64,000 nucleotides of DNA from SZUA-547 sp963669315. GTDB taxonomy: Bacteria; Pseudomonadota; Alphaproteobacteria; Rhodobacterales; Rhodobacteraceae. Location: NCBI GenBank assembly GCA_963669315.1, contig OY770021.1, forward strand, positions 2,108,001 to 2,172,000, given 5' to 3'. Positions within the stretch are counted from its first letter, which is position 1. The number at the start of each line of letters is the position of its first letter. The translations under genes and the position numbers were made by a program. Below the pieces are notes generated by a model. That model saw only the letters and a list, made by a program, of their open reading frames with translations, had not been told where the DNA came from and made no database searches. Shown here piece after piece: positions 25,941-34,657 of this stretch.

Positions 25941-26372
25941 CTAGCCCGTCTCCGCGATCAGCCCCACCGCCTCCACCGCCGCAACGGCGATGACCTCATC
26001 ATTGTCCGGCGTTTCCCCGGTGACGCCGACAGCGCCGATGATCGCGCCGCGCTTGTCACGGACCAGAACGCCGCCCGCGAGCGGGATCATGGCTCCGCCC
26101 ATGGCTGAGACCGCAGCGTCGATGAAATAGGCTTGGCTCTCGGCCCGGTTCTGCAACGCGCGAGATCCAAGCCCCATCGCCAGCGCGCCATGGGCCTTGC
26201 CGAAGGCGATTTCGACCCTGCCGAAGCTGCAGCCATCCTCGCGCTCCAGCGCCTTCAACCGCCCGCCATCGTCGAGCACGGCGACCGTCAGCGGCTTCAT
26301 CTCCGCCGCCCGGCTCGCCTTTAACGCCGCCGATATGATCCGTCTGGATCGTGAGAGAGTGATTCCGTTCAT
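25941..26372 (-). CDS. GlcG/HbpS-family protein
   Basis: This 143-aa protein of the HbpS/GlcG (DUF336) fold includes LTVAVLDDGGRLKALEREDG, FGKAHGALAMGLGSRAL, IPLAGGVLVRDKRGAIIGAV and GVTGETPDNDEVIAVAA. HbpS binds haem in Streptomyces; GlcG is encoded in glycolate-utilisation operons without a proven activity. Here its ATG follows the stop of malate synthase G without any gap (TGA directly followed by ATG), so the two are translationally coupled. That supports the glycolate/glyoxylate association rather than a haem-sensing one. Confidence 0.85.
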   Translation of the reverse strand: MNGITLSRSRRIISAALKASRAAEMKPLTVAVLDDGGRLKALEREDGCSFGRVEIAFGKAHGALAMGLGSRALQNRAESQAYFIDAAVSAMGGAMIPLAGGVLVRDKRGAIIGAVGVTGETPDNDEVIAVAAVEAVGLIAETG

Positions 26373-28532
26373 TCAGGCGCCTCCCTTCTCAGCGTCGGCC
26401 GCTTTCAACTCCCGCCGCCTCGCATGCAGAATCGGCTCGGTGTAGCCCGAAGGCTGCGCGCCGCCTTCGAAAATCAGATCGCACGCCGCCTTGTAGGCGA
26501 TGCCGTCAAAGCCCGGCGCCATCGGCCGATAGGCGGGATCGCCCGCATTCTGGCGATCCACGACGGCCGCCATCTTCTTCATCGCCTCGTTCACCAGCGT
26601 CTCATCCACCACGCCATGATGCAGCCAGTTGGCGATATGCTGCGCGGAGATGCGGCAGGTGGCGCGATCCTCCATCAGCCCGACATCATTGATGTCCGGC
26701 ACTTTCGAGCATCCCACCCCCTGATCGATCCAGCGCACCACATAACCGAGTATGCCCTGGGCGTTGTTCTCGATCTCGCGCCGGATCTGCGCGTCGGTCC
26801 AATTGCGGTATTCAGCCACCGGAATGTTCAATAGCGTATCGACATAGGCTCGCCGGCCGGCCGTGGCGATGGCGTCCTGCTGGGCGAACACATTGGTGCG
26901 GTGATAGTGGATCGCGTGCAGCGTCGCCGCGGTCGGGCTGGGCACCCAGGCGCAGTTCGCGCCAGCGCGGGGATGCTCGATCTTTTGCTCCAGCATCGCA
27001 GCCATCTGGTCTGGCGCGGCCCACATGCCCTTGCCGATCTGCGCCTTGCCCTGCAGGCCGCATTCCAGCCCGATATCGACGTTCTGATTCTCGTATGCCG
27101 TGATCCAGGACTTGCGCCGGATGAACGCCTTGCGGGAAAACGCGCCGGCCTCCATCGAGGTGTGGATCTCGTCGCCGGTGCGATCCAGAAAACCGGTGTT
27201 GATGAAAGCGACCCTGTCTTTCGCCGCCCGGATGCATTCTTTCAGGTTCGCCGATGTTCGGCGCTCTTCGTCCATGATGCCCAGCTTCACCGTGTGGCGC
27301 GGCAATCCCAGAACCGCCTCGACACGGTCAAAGATTTCGTCGGCGAAGGCGACTTCCTCCGGCCCGTGCATCTTCGGCTTCACCACATAGACCGAGCCGC
27401 AGACCGAGTTGCCGTCATCGCGCTTCAGGTCGTGCATCGCGATTAGCGTGGTGACCATGGCGTCCATCAGGCCCTCGAAGACCTCTTCGCCGTTCTGGTC
27501 TAGAATCGCCGGGTTGGTCATCAGGTGCCCGACATTTCGCACCCAAAGCAGCGCGCGGCCCTTGAGAGCGAAGGGCGTGCCGTCCGGCGCGAGATACTCG
27601 CGGTCCGGATTCATACGGCGAGTCAGCGTCTCATCACCCTTGCGGAACTCGGCGGAAAGATCGCCCTGTATCAGACCCAACCAGTTGGAATAGGCTAGCG
27701 TCTTGTCCTCGGCGTCAACCGCGGCGACAGAGTCCTCGCAATCCATGATCGCCGACACAGCGCTTTCCAGCAGTACGTCCGCCTGGCCGGCCTGATCGCG
27801 CATGCCCATAAAGCTGGTCCGATCAAAAACCAACTCTACATGCAGGCCGTTATTGACCAGAAGGATTGCTTCGGGCGCCGCCGGGTTGCCGCGATATCCG
27901 GCGAATTGCTCAGGCTTCTCCAGCTTGTTGCCATTGATCACGAGCTGACCATCTATGACGACGTAGGAGGTGACGTCGCCATGGCTTGCACCTGCGATCG
28001 GGAAGATATTGTCCAGAAACACCCGCACCCGGGTCACGACCCGCGCGCCGCGACCGCGCTCATAGCCGCCTTTGGCGGGCGGCGTTCCCATCGCGTCCGT
28101 GCCATAAAACGCGTCATAGAGAGAGCCCCAGCGGGCGTTCGCCGCATTGAGCGCAAAGCGGGCGTTGGTGACAGGCACGACCAGTTGAGGGCCCGGAACC
28201 GTGGCGACCTCGGGGTCGACATTCTCGGTTTCGATCTGAAAATCGCCGCCCTCTGGCAGCAGATATCCGATCTCCTCCAGGAACGCCTTGTAGGCCTCAT
28301 GATCATGCGCCTGACCGCGCCGCTCCCGATGCCACTGGTCGATTTTCGCCTGAAGCTCATCCCGGCGGGCCAGCAGCGCGCGGTTCTTAGGCGTCAGCTC
28401 GGCCAGCAGCGAGGCGAAACCCGACCAGAACGCGTCCGGCGATACGCCGGTTCCGGGCAACGCCCTGTCGGTGATGAACTCGTGCAATTCGCGAGCGACC
28501 TTGAGGCCGGCGGCGTCAACGCGATCAGACAT
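26373..28532 (-). CDS. glcB: Malate synthase G
   Basis: Malate synthase G condenses glyoxylate with acetyl-CoA to give malate. It is the single-chain, about 720-residue G isoform (719 aa here), used for growth on glycolate and other C2 acids. Recognisable stretches are VTRVRVFLDNIFPIAGASHG, LVFDRTSFMGMRDQAGQADV, LIQGDLSAEFRKGDE and KPKMHGPEEVAFADEIFDRV. The start is ATG 28532 (MSDRVDAAG) with GGAAGG upstream; the frame is open beyond it but that part is not conserved. It is followed directly by the glcG-like gene. No isocitrate lyase gene is in the window. Confidence 0.95.
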   Translation of the reverse strand: MSDRVDAAGLKVARELHEFITDRALPGTGVSPDAFWSGFASLLAELTPKNRALLARRDELQAKIDQWHRERRGQAHDHEAYKAFLEEIGYLLPEGGDFQIETENVDPEVATVPGPQLVVPVTNARFALNAANARWGSLYDAFYGTDAMGTPPAKGGYERGRGARVVTRVRVFLDNIFPIAGASHGDVTSYVVIDGQLVINGNKLEKPEQFAGYRGNPAAPEAILLVNNGLHVELVFDRTSFMGMRDQAGQADVLLESAVSAIMDCEDSVAAVDAEDKTLAYSNWLGLIQGDLSAEFRKGDETLTRRMNPDREYLAPDGTPFALKGRALLWVRNVGHLMTNPAILDQNGEEVFEGLMDAMVTTLIAMHDLKRDDGNSVCGSVYVVKPKMHGPEEVAFADEIFDRVEAVLGLPRHTVKLGIMDEERRTSANLKECIRAAKDRVAFINTGFLDRTGDEIHTSMEAGAFSRKAFIRRKSWITAYENQNVDIGLECGLQGKAQIGKGMWAAPDQMAAMLEQKIEHPRAGANCAWVPSPTAATLHAIHYHRTNVFAQQDAIATAGRRAYVDTLLNIPVAEYRNWTDAQIRREIENNAQGILGYVVRWIDQGVGCSKVPDINDVGLMEDRATCRISAQHIANWLHHGVVDETLVNEAMKKMAAVVDRQNAGDPAYRPMAPGFDGIAYKAACDLIFEGGAQPSGYTEPILHARRRELKAADAEKGGA

Positions 28533-28646
28533 TCGTATTACCTTCCCACCATGCCACTGACTAGGCGGCGATTTATTAAGGAGATACCGCGCCATGCGCC
28601 CGCCGCAAACAAAATGGACGCGCATTCTACGATGCGGAAGCATGGG

Positions 28647-29375
28647 TCAATCTGGCGCAGCGAGATAGCGATAGCCGCCGCACTGGACCAATCCGACGCC
28701 CCGATAAAGCGCGAGGGCCGGGGCATTCGCCTCGGTCACCGCGAGAGCAAGAGTCTCGGTGCCATGGGAGAGGCCGAATCGCGCGGATGCGATCGCGCTC
28801 GCAACGCCGACGCCGCAGCGCCGAAGCGCGGGGTCCACGACCAGGGCGTGAAGCAGCGCGACATCCCGGTCGACGGCGACAAAGGCGACGCCCGCGATCC
28901 GATCCTTCAGCCGCAATGCGAAATAGGTTTTCGGCCCTTTCGCGCGCTCCATGACTGCCAACCGCGCCGGGCCGACATCGTCCAGCGCCCAGATCGCCTC
29001 CATCGCCGCCAGCGGCGCCGCGCATTCGACCTGCCGAACAGGCGCGAGATCTCGCGCCGCGAGCGCTTCCGCAGGAGCTGCCATGAACACTGTCGGGTCT
29101 TTCACAGCGTAACTGCGCGCGGACAATTCCGCCGCTAACGCCGCATCCGCATCTGTGAGTTGAAACAGCGGCCGCTGACCCCAGCCGCGCATGATGCGCT
29201 CCGCCTTGGCGATCGCGCCATCGACAGGCTCGCCGGGGTCGCCCAGTGGACGAACCGAAGACACTCGGGATCCGCCGCCGATCCCACGCCGCAGACGCCA
29301 GCCCCCGATCTGCGCGATCTCGGCCGGGGGCCATGTGGCCTCCAGCGCCTCGACCAGCCGTTCGGCCGGGATCAC
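28647..29375 (-). CDS. GNAT-family N-acetyltransferase
   Basis: The 242-aa protein has a GNAT fold in its C-terminal half: IAGVAFVAVDRDVALLHALV and VDPALRRCGVGVASAIASAR, the latter carrying the acetyl-CoA pyrophosphate loop R-R-x-G-V-G. ANAPALALYRGVGLVQCGGY forms the usual last motif. The N-terminal half (GGWRLRRGIGGGSRVSSVRP) resembles the first domain of tandem acetyltransferases. The substrate is unknown. The GTG start overlaps the smpB stop by 4 bp (GTGA), so it is coupled to smpB. Confidence 0.85.
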   Translation of the reverse strand: MIPAERLVEALEATWPPAEIAQIGGWRLRRGIGGGSRVSSVRPLGDPGEPVDGAIAKAERIMRGWGQRPLFQLTDADAALAAELSARSYAVKDPTVFMAAPAEALAARDLAPVRQVECAAPLAAMEAIWALDDVGPARLAVMERAKGPKTYFALRLKDRIAGVAFVAVDRDVALLHALVVDPALRRCGVGVASAIASARFGLSHGTETLALAVTEANAPALALYRGVGLVQCGGYRYLAAPD

Positions 29376-29848
29376 CCGCGCTCCTTCATCAGGCGCGCCT
29401 TTTGGCGGTTCCAGTCGCGCTTGGCGTCGACTTCCCGCTTGTCGTGCAGCTTTTTGCCCTTGGCGATGCCGAGCTGGAGCTTAGCGACGCCCTTCTCGTT
29501 GAAATAGAGCTTCAGCGGGATCAGCGTCATGCCCTCGCGATCAACGTTTTGCGCCAGCCGCGCGAGTTGTCGCAAGTGAACCAACAATTTTCGCCGGCGC
29601 CGCTCCTCATGTCCGAAAGTCTTCGCCTGGCCATAGGCCGGAATGTAGCTGTTGATCAGCCACAACTCGCCACCCTCGATGCTGGCGTAGCTCTCAGCAA
29701 TCTGCGCCTTGCCCTCGCGCAGGGACTTCACCTCCGACCCGACCAGAACGATTCCAGCCTCGAGGTCATCCTCGATGAAGTAGTTCCGGCGGGCCTTGCG
29801 GTTCTCGGCGGCGACTTTGATCTTGGGGTCGGGCTTCTTCGCGGCCAT
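29372..29848 (-). CDS. smpB: SsrA-binding protein
   Basis: SmpB delivers tmRNA to stalled ribosomes in trans-translation. The 158-aa protein has the OB-fold core ARRNYFIEDDLEAGIVLVGS and EVKSLREGKAQIAESYASIE, then LHDKREVDAKRDWNRQKARL as the basic C-terminal tail that mimics the tmRNA codon region. It lies between dapA (4-bp gap) and the GNAT gene (4-bp overlap); dapA-smpB is a frequent arrangement in alphaproteobacteria. The ssrA gene was not found in the window. Confidence 0.96.
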   Translation of the reverse strand: MAAKKPDPKIKVAAENRKARRNYFIEDDLEAGIVLVGSEVKSLREGKAQIAESYASIEGGELWLINSYIPAYGQAKTFGHEERRRRKLLVHLRQLARLAQNVDREGMTLIPLKLYFNEKGVAKLQLGIAKGKKLHDKREVDAKRDWNRQKARLMKERG

Positions 29849-29852
29849 CAGC

Positions 29853-30728
29853 TCAATCGATCAGACCCGTATGGGCCATCGCCGCGCGGACCGCCGCCTT
29901 GGTCTCATCAGTCACGGTCACCAGAGGTGAGCGGACCTCATCCGAACAGAGACCCAGCACCGACATCGCGTATTTGACCGGGCCGGGATTGGCCTCGATG
30001 AACAACGCCGTGTGCAGGGGCATCAGCTTGTCCTGAATCTCCAACGCACGGGCGTAGTCGCCCGCCAGAGTCGCCTCCTGAAACTCTGCGCACTGCTTCG
30101 GCGCGACATTCGCTGCGACCGAGATGCAGCCGACGCCGCCATGGGCGTTGAAGCCCAGCGCGGTGCCATCCTCGCCGGATAGCTGCACGAAATCGGGGCC
30201 ACAGGCGGCGCGCTGCAGCGATGGGCGCGTCAGATCGCCGGTCGCGTCCTTCACGCCGATGATCCGCTCATGCTTCGCCAGTTCGGCCATGGTCTCGACC
30301 GACATGTCGATGACCGAGCGGCCGGGAATGTTGTAGATGAAGATCGGGATCGAGGACGCCTCGGCGAGCCGGGTGTAGTGCTCCATCAGGCCGCGCTGGG
30401 TCGGCTTGTTGTAATAGGGCGTGACGACCAGCGCCGCGTTCGCGCCCACCTCGCCCGCATGCTGGATCAGGCCGATCGATTCCGCGGTGTTGTTCGACCC
30501 CGCGCCGGCGATTACCGGGACGCGCCCCGCGGCTGCCTCGACCGCCAACTCGACCACCTGACGGTGCTCCGCATGGCTCAAAGTCGGGCTTTCACCTGTG
30601 GTGCCGACCGGCACCAGACCGTGGCTTCCCTCTGCGATTTGCCGCTCAACAAGTTTGCGCACGCCCGCCACATCAACCTCGCCATTGGCGAATGGAGTGA
30701 CAAGGGCCGGAATGGATCCGCGGAACAT
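29853..30728 (-). CDS. dapA: 4-hydroxy-tetrahydrodipicolinate synthase
   Basis: DapA condenses pyruvate with aspartate semialdehyde, the first committed step to lysine and meso-diaminopimelate for peptidoglycan. The 291-aa TIM barrel has GSIPALVTPFANGEVDV, VGTTGESPTLSHAEH, the tyrosine in PIFIYNIPGRSVIDMS and the Schiff-base lysine in IIGVKDATGDLTR. The start is ATG 30728 with AGGGAG four bases upstream; a TTG 15 bases earlier lies inside this ribosome site and is rejected. It is first of the dapA-smpB-GNAT run and divergent from an slt-type gene across a 172-bp gap. Confidence 0.95.
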   Translation of the reverse strand: MFRGSIPALVTPFANGEVDVAGVRKLVERQIAEGSHGLVPVGTTGESPTLSHAEHRQVVELAVEAAAGRVPVIAGAGSNNTAESIGLIQHAGEVGANAALVVTPYYNKPTQRGLMEHYTRLAEASSIPIFIYNIPGRSVIDMSVETMAELAKHERIIGVKDATGDLTRPSLQRAACGPDFVQLSGEDGTALGFNAHGGVGCISVAANVAPKQCAEFQEATLAGDYARALEIQDKLMPLHTALFIEANPGPVKYAMSVLGLCSDEVRSPLVTVTDETKAAVRAAMAHTGLID

Positions 30729-30900
30729 GGCGCGCTCCCTCAATTTTGAGTGCTAATTTCAGTTTGAAGCGGCGCGCACACTAGCCTCGAATCTATTCCT
30801 CCGCAACAATGAGCGGAGGCCGCGTATCAGTCGGCTAAGGATCCGGCGCATCAACGCCGGGCGGCCCACAGGGGCGAGTAAATTACAGGTCGACAGGAAC

Positions 30901-32934
30901 ATGGTTGTGTTTGAGCAGTTCTCTTCTCCCCGACGATTCGAATTTTTCCCCGCCCCGCGACGGCTGATGCGCGCGGCGGCCCTCTCTCTCGCGCTGGCTG
31001 GTGTGGCCGCTGCGCCCGCACCGGCTCTGGCGGGCGGGATCAAATTGCCGGCGACCGATGTCGGCTCGTTGCTGCTGGCGGACGCGATGGACGCCGCCGA
31101 CAAGAAGAAATGGTCGGAGGCCGCAGCTGTCGCCGGGCGCGCGCCTGACCCGCTGGCGCGCACGCTGGTCGAATGGCGGCAATTGGTGAGAACCGGCGGC
31201 GACTGGGCCTCGCTCTCCGACTTCCTGTCCGCGCATCCCGGCTGGCCCTATGAAAGCCGGATACGCGCCCGCGCGGAACGGGCGATGCCAGCGAATATGT
31301 CTGCTCGGGCCGTGCTGGACTTTTTCGGCGACCGTTCGCCGATCTCCGGCCGCGGCGCGATGATGAAGGCGAGAGCGCTGACGGAGACCGGCCGAAGCGA
31401 TGAAGCAAGGGCGTTGGTCCGAAAGGCATGGGCCGAGACGCCGATGGGCAAGACCGAGCGCGAGGATTTCGTCAAACGGCACGGCGCGCTGATCGGCGAC
31501 CTGCACAAAAGTCGCGCGGATGAGATGGCGTGGCGTGGGCGCGAGGACGACGCACGCGCGGCGGCGGCGTTTCTGGATTCGGGCCAACAGCGTCTGATTG
31601 ATGCGAGGGTTGCGCTAACGGCCCGCGAGAAGGGCGTCGACGGCAAGGTTAAAGCTGTTCCCAGCAGTTTGATTGGCGATCCCGGTCTCGCCTGGGCGCG
31701 GTTCGACTGGCGCATGTGGAAAGGATTGCGCGACACGGCGCAGACGCTTCTGCGCGAACGTTCGGCCAGCGCGGACAAGCTGGGGCGACCGCAATCATGG
31801 GCCGGCGGACGAGCGCGTCTGGCGCGATCCGCCTTTCGCGCCGGCCAGTATCGGGAGGCCTATGCGCTCGCTTCGCAGCACCGCCTCACTCGCGGCGTCA
31901 GCTTCGCCGACATGGAGTGGTTCGCCGGCTGGGTGGCGCTCAACAAGTTGAGCGACGCCGGGACGGCGGCCACACGTTTTGAGACGCTCTACAACGGAGT
32001 GTCATCGCCGATCTCGCGTGGACGCGGCGCCTATTGGACCGCGCGCGCCGCGGAAAAACAGGGAAACGGAGCCAAGGCCGCTGAATGGCGCCGCCTGGCC
32101 GCCTCGCATGACGAGACCTATTACGGGCAGCTCGCCGCGCTGGAGCTGGGTGGTACGGCTGCTGCTAAAGCCGCGGACAGCGGCCCCCGTAAGGCCTCTC
32201 AGGCGACGCGGGAGGATGAAAGACTGCGCGCGGCTCTGGCGCTCTCCATCGCGGGCCGCGCGAATCTGGGGCGCGGTTTCATCGGGGCGCTCGCCTCTGA
32301 TCTCGGCCCGTCGGAGTTATCCGCCCTGTCCTTGCAGATGCTGGATGAGGATCAACCGCATTACGCCCTGCTTCTGGCCAAGGCGGCGCGCCGGGCCGGT
32401 CAGGCGCCGGCCGAGTCGCTGTTTCCGGTGATTGACCTGCCCACGCTGAGCGGCGGAGTCGAAAAATCGCTGGCGCTGGCGATCATGCGTCAGGAAAGCG
32501 AGTTCAACCCGCAAGCGGTCAGCCGCGTCGGCGCCCGCGGTTTGATGCAACTGATGCCCGACACCGCCAAGCGGACGGCCCCTAGGGCGGGCCTCGGCTA
32601 TGACAAGGCCCGTCTGTTGAGCGACTGGAAGTACAACGCGGCGCTAGGCCGAACCTATCTGTCTGAAATGCTTGCCGAATTCGGCGGGTCGGCGCCTCTG
32701 GCGGTTGCGGCCTACAACGCCGGGCCGCACCGGGTGACGGAGTGGATCCGGCGGTTCGGCGACCCGCGGCGCAATCAGATCAACGTGATCGACTGGGTCG
32801 AAACCATTCCCTTCGCCGAGACTCGTAACTATGTGCAAAGGGTGCTTGAGGCCCGCGCCGTCTATGAGCGCCGATTGAACGGAACGCCGGTCGAGAAAAG
32901 CCTTGCGCGGGACCTTTTCGGGGGGCGTGGCTGA
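30901..32934 (+). CDS. Soluble lytic murein transglycosylase (Slt70-like)
   Basis: This periplasmic enzyme cleaves peptidoglycan with formation of 1,6-anhydromuropeptides. The protein (677 aa from ATG 30901, or 655 aa from ATG 30967) has a signal peptide (MRAAALSLALAGVAAAPAPA) and an alpha-helical superhelix domain (about 60-500). The C-terminal SLT domain contains the catalytic glutamate in ALAIMRQESEFNPQAVSRVG, then ARGLMQLMPDTAK and APLAVAAYNAGPHRV. Because the signal peptide begins at the second Met, 30967 may be the true start. It is divergent from dapA; both work in cell-wall metabolism. Confidence 0.93.
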   Translation: MVVFEQFSSPRRFEFFPAPRRLMRAAALSLALAGVAAAPAPALAGGIKLPATDVGSLLLADAMDAADKKKWSEAAAVAGRAPDPLARTLVEWRQLVRTGGDWASLSDFLSAHPGWPYESRIRARAERAMPANMSARAVLDFFGDRSPISGRGAMMKARALTETGRSDEARALVRKAWAETPMGKTEREDFVKRHGALIGDLHKSRADEMAWRGREDDARAAAAFLDSGQQRLIDARVALTAREKGVDGKVKAVPSSLIGDPGLAWARFDWRMWKGLRDTAQTLLRERSASADKLGRPQSWAGGRARLARSAFRAGQYREAYALASQHRLTRGVSFADMEWFAGWVALNKLSDAGTAATRFETLYNGVSSPISRGRGAYWTARAAEKQGNGAKAAEWRRLAASHDETYYGQLAALELGGTAAAKAADSGPRKASQATREDERLRAALALSIAGRANLGRGFIGALASDLGPSELSALSLQMLDEDQPHYALLLAKAARRAGQAPAESLFPVIDLPTLSGGVEKSLALAIMRQESEFNPQAVSRVGARGLMQLMPDTAKRTAPRAGLGYDKARLLSDWKYNAALGRTYLSEMLAEFGGSAPLAVAAYNAGPHRVTEWIRRFGDPRRNQINVIDWVETIPFAETRNYVQRVLEARAVYERRLNGTPVEKSLARDLFGGRG

Positions 32935-33029
32935 TTATGGAATAGCTCCGGTTCCGCACTTTACGCGCCACCACCACTTGCGGTAGAGAGCCGCCGACGG
33001 CCGAAGAGCCGCGCGAGGGAGGTTTATCG

Positions 33030-33728
33030 ATGACAGTTTCAGTTTGCGTATTCGACGCCTATGGCACGTTGTTCGACGTCGCCGCGGCGGCCCGAAAGGC
33101 TGCGGCCGAACCCGGCCGGGAATCGCTGGCGGGCGCATGGCCGCTGGTGGCGGACACCTGGCGCGCGAAGCAGCTGCAATATTCCTGGATCCGCGCCATC
33201 ACGGGTGAGCACGCGGATTTCTGGCAGGTGACGCAAGAAGCGCTCGATTTCGCGCTGGAGGCGCACTCTCTCGACGGAAACGGGCTGCGCGACCGCTTGC
33301 TTCAGCTTTATTGGGAGCTTGACGCGTTTCCCGACGCGGCGGAGACGCTGACCGCGCTTTCGCAGGCAGGAGTTCGAAATGCTATCCTGTCCAACGGCAC
33401 CCATGAGATGCTGGCCGCCGCGATTGAAAGCGCCGGAATCGGCCACCTGCTGGATGCGACCCTAAGCGTTGAGGATGTCGGCGTCTTCAAACCCAACCGG
33501 GCGGTTTATGATTTGGTGGGGCGCCACTACGGTGTCGCGCCAAGCTCCGTCGCCTTCGTGTCGTCGAACGGCTGGGACGCGGCGGCGGCGACGGGCTATG
33601 GTTTTCACACCGTCTGGGCCGATCGCGCTGGCGACCCGGTCGACCGCCTTCCCTGGCGGCCGCATGAAATCGCGCCGGACCTGCGCGGCGCGCAAGCTGT
33701 CATCGCCGACTGGGCGCTTGCGGCATGA
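33030..33728 (+). CDS. Haloacid dehalogenase, type II
   Basis: This HAD-superfamily protein of the L-2-haloacid dehalogenase type has 232 aa. The nucleophile aspartate is in VCVFDAYGTLFDVAAAA (residue 9), the second motif in NAILSNGTHEMLAAAI, the lysine in VGVFKPNRAVYDLV, and the acidic motif region in VAFVSSNGWDAAAATGYGF. The SSNGWD pattern is typical of true type II dehalogenases. GAGGGAGG precedes the ATG. Its stop overlaps the ATG of the alpha/beta hydrolase by 4 bp, and that gene overlaps a PLP dehydratase, so the three are an operon. Confidence 0.9.
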   Translation: MTVSVCVFDAYGTLFDVAAAARKAAAEPGRESLAGAWPLVADTWRAKQLQYSWIRAITGEHADFWQVTQEALDFALEAHSLDGNGLRDRLLQLYWELDAFPDAAETLTALSQAGVRNAILSNGTHEMLAAAIESAGIGHLLDATLSVEDVGVFKPNRAVYDLVGRHYGVAPSSVAFVSSNGWDAAAATGYGFHTVWADRAGDPVDRLPWRPHEIAPDLRGAQAVIADWALAA

Positions 33729-34657
33729 GCGGCGCATGGGAGGCGAAGACCGTCGCCGCAGTCGATGGCGTAGAGTTGTTTCTGCGCGACTGGGCGGCGC
33801 TGGACGGCGCATCGGACGCGACGCCGATGCTGTGCCTGCCGGGCCTCACCCGGAACGGCTCGGATTTTGAGATTCTGACCGGCGCGCTGCGCGACCGCGG
33901 CGACGGCCGACGAATTCTGGCGATGGATTTTCGCGGGCGCGGACAGTCGGGCTACGCCGAGGATTTCACCACCTATAACCCGTTGCAGGAGGCGGGCGAC
34001 GCGATTGTCGCTATTGATCAGCTGGTCGGCGGGCCGGTCGTGCTTACGGGCACCTCGCGCGGCGGATTGGTCAGCATGATCATCGCCCTCGCCCGGCCAG
34101 ATCTGGTCAAGGGTATTGCGCTGAACGATATCGGCCCGCTTGTCGAGCCCATCGGCGCGGCGCGGATCATGGACTATCTGGGCGTACCGCTGCCGGAGGA
34201 TCTGGACTGGCCCGGCGCGACAAAATTGATCAGGGACAGCGTTGCCGCCAATTTCCCCGGCGTCAGCGACGAGAGGTGGGAGGCGCATACCCGCCGCACC
34301 TTCCGCGACGACGGTGGCCGTCCGGTAATGGATTACGACCCGAAGCTTCGTGACGCGACGCTGGAGCAGTTGCCGAACTCGCCGCCTGATCTGTGGCCGC
34401 AATTCGATATCCTGCCCGCCGTGCCGATGCTGGTGATCCGCGGGGAGAACTCGGATATCTTGTCGGCCGAAACCGTATCGGAAATGGCGGCGCGGCGTCC
34501 CGGCATACGAGCCGTGCAGCTCGCCGACCGGGGCCATGTGCCGTTTCTGGACGAGCCGCCAGCGGTCGAGGCCTTCGCCGCGTTCCTGGCGGATGCGGAT
34601 GCGCACCAACCCACGCCAAGGCCGGCGGCAGTGGCGGCGGCCCCCGCCCAGACGTGA
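33725..34657 (+). CDS. Alpha/beta-fold hydrolase
   Basis: The 310-aa alpha/beta hydrolase includes PMLCLPGLTRNGSDFEIL (oxyanion strand region), MDFRGRGQSGYAED, the nucleophile elbow LTGTSRGGLVSMI, an acidic residue region VIRGENSDILSAE, and the catalytic histidine in ADRGHVPFLDEP. It resembles serine esterase or haloperoxidase-like members; the substrate is not deducible. The C-terminal 30 residues are Pro/Ala-rich. It overlaps its neighbours by 4 bp on both sides (ATGA with the dehalogenase, GTGA with the dehydratase). Confidence 0.87.
   Translation: MSGAWEAKTVAAVDGVELFLRDWAALDGASDATPMLCLPGLTRNGSDFEILTGALRDRGDGRRILAMDFRGRGQSGYAEDFTTYNPLQEAGDAIVAIDQLVGGPVVLTGTSRGGLVSMIIALARPDLVKGIALNDIGPLVEPIGAARIMDYLGVPLPEDLDWPGATKLIRDSVAANFPGVSDERWEAHTRRTFRDDGGRPVMDYDPKLRDATLEQLPNSPPDLWPQFDILPAVPMLVIRGENSDILSAETVSEMAARRPGIRAVQLADRGHVPFLDEPPAVEAFAAFLADADAHQPTPRPAAVAAAPAQT

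Noticed and set aside
28533..28643. Upstream extension of malate synthase G
   Set aside because: The first 37 residues are not conserved; ATG 28532 has a suitable Shine-Dalgarno.
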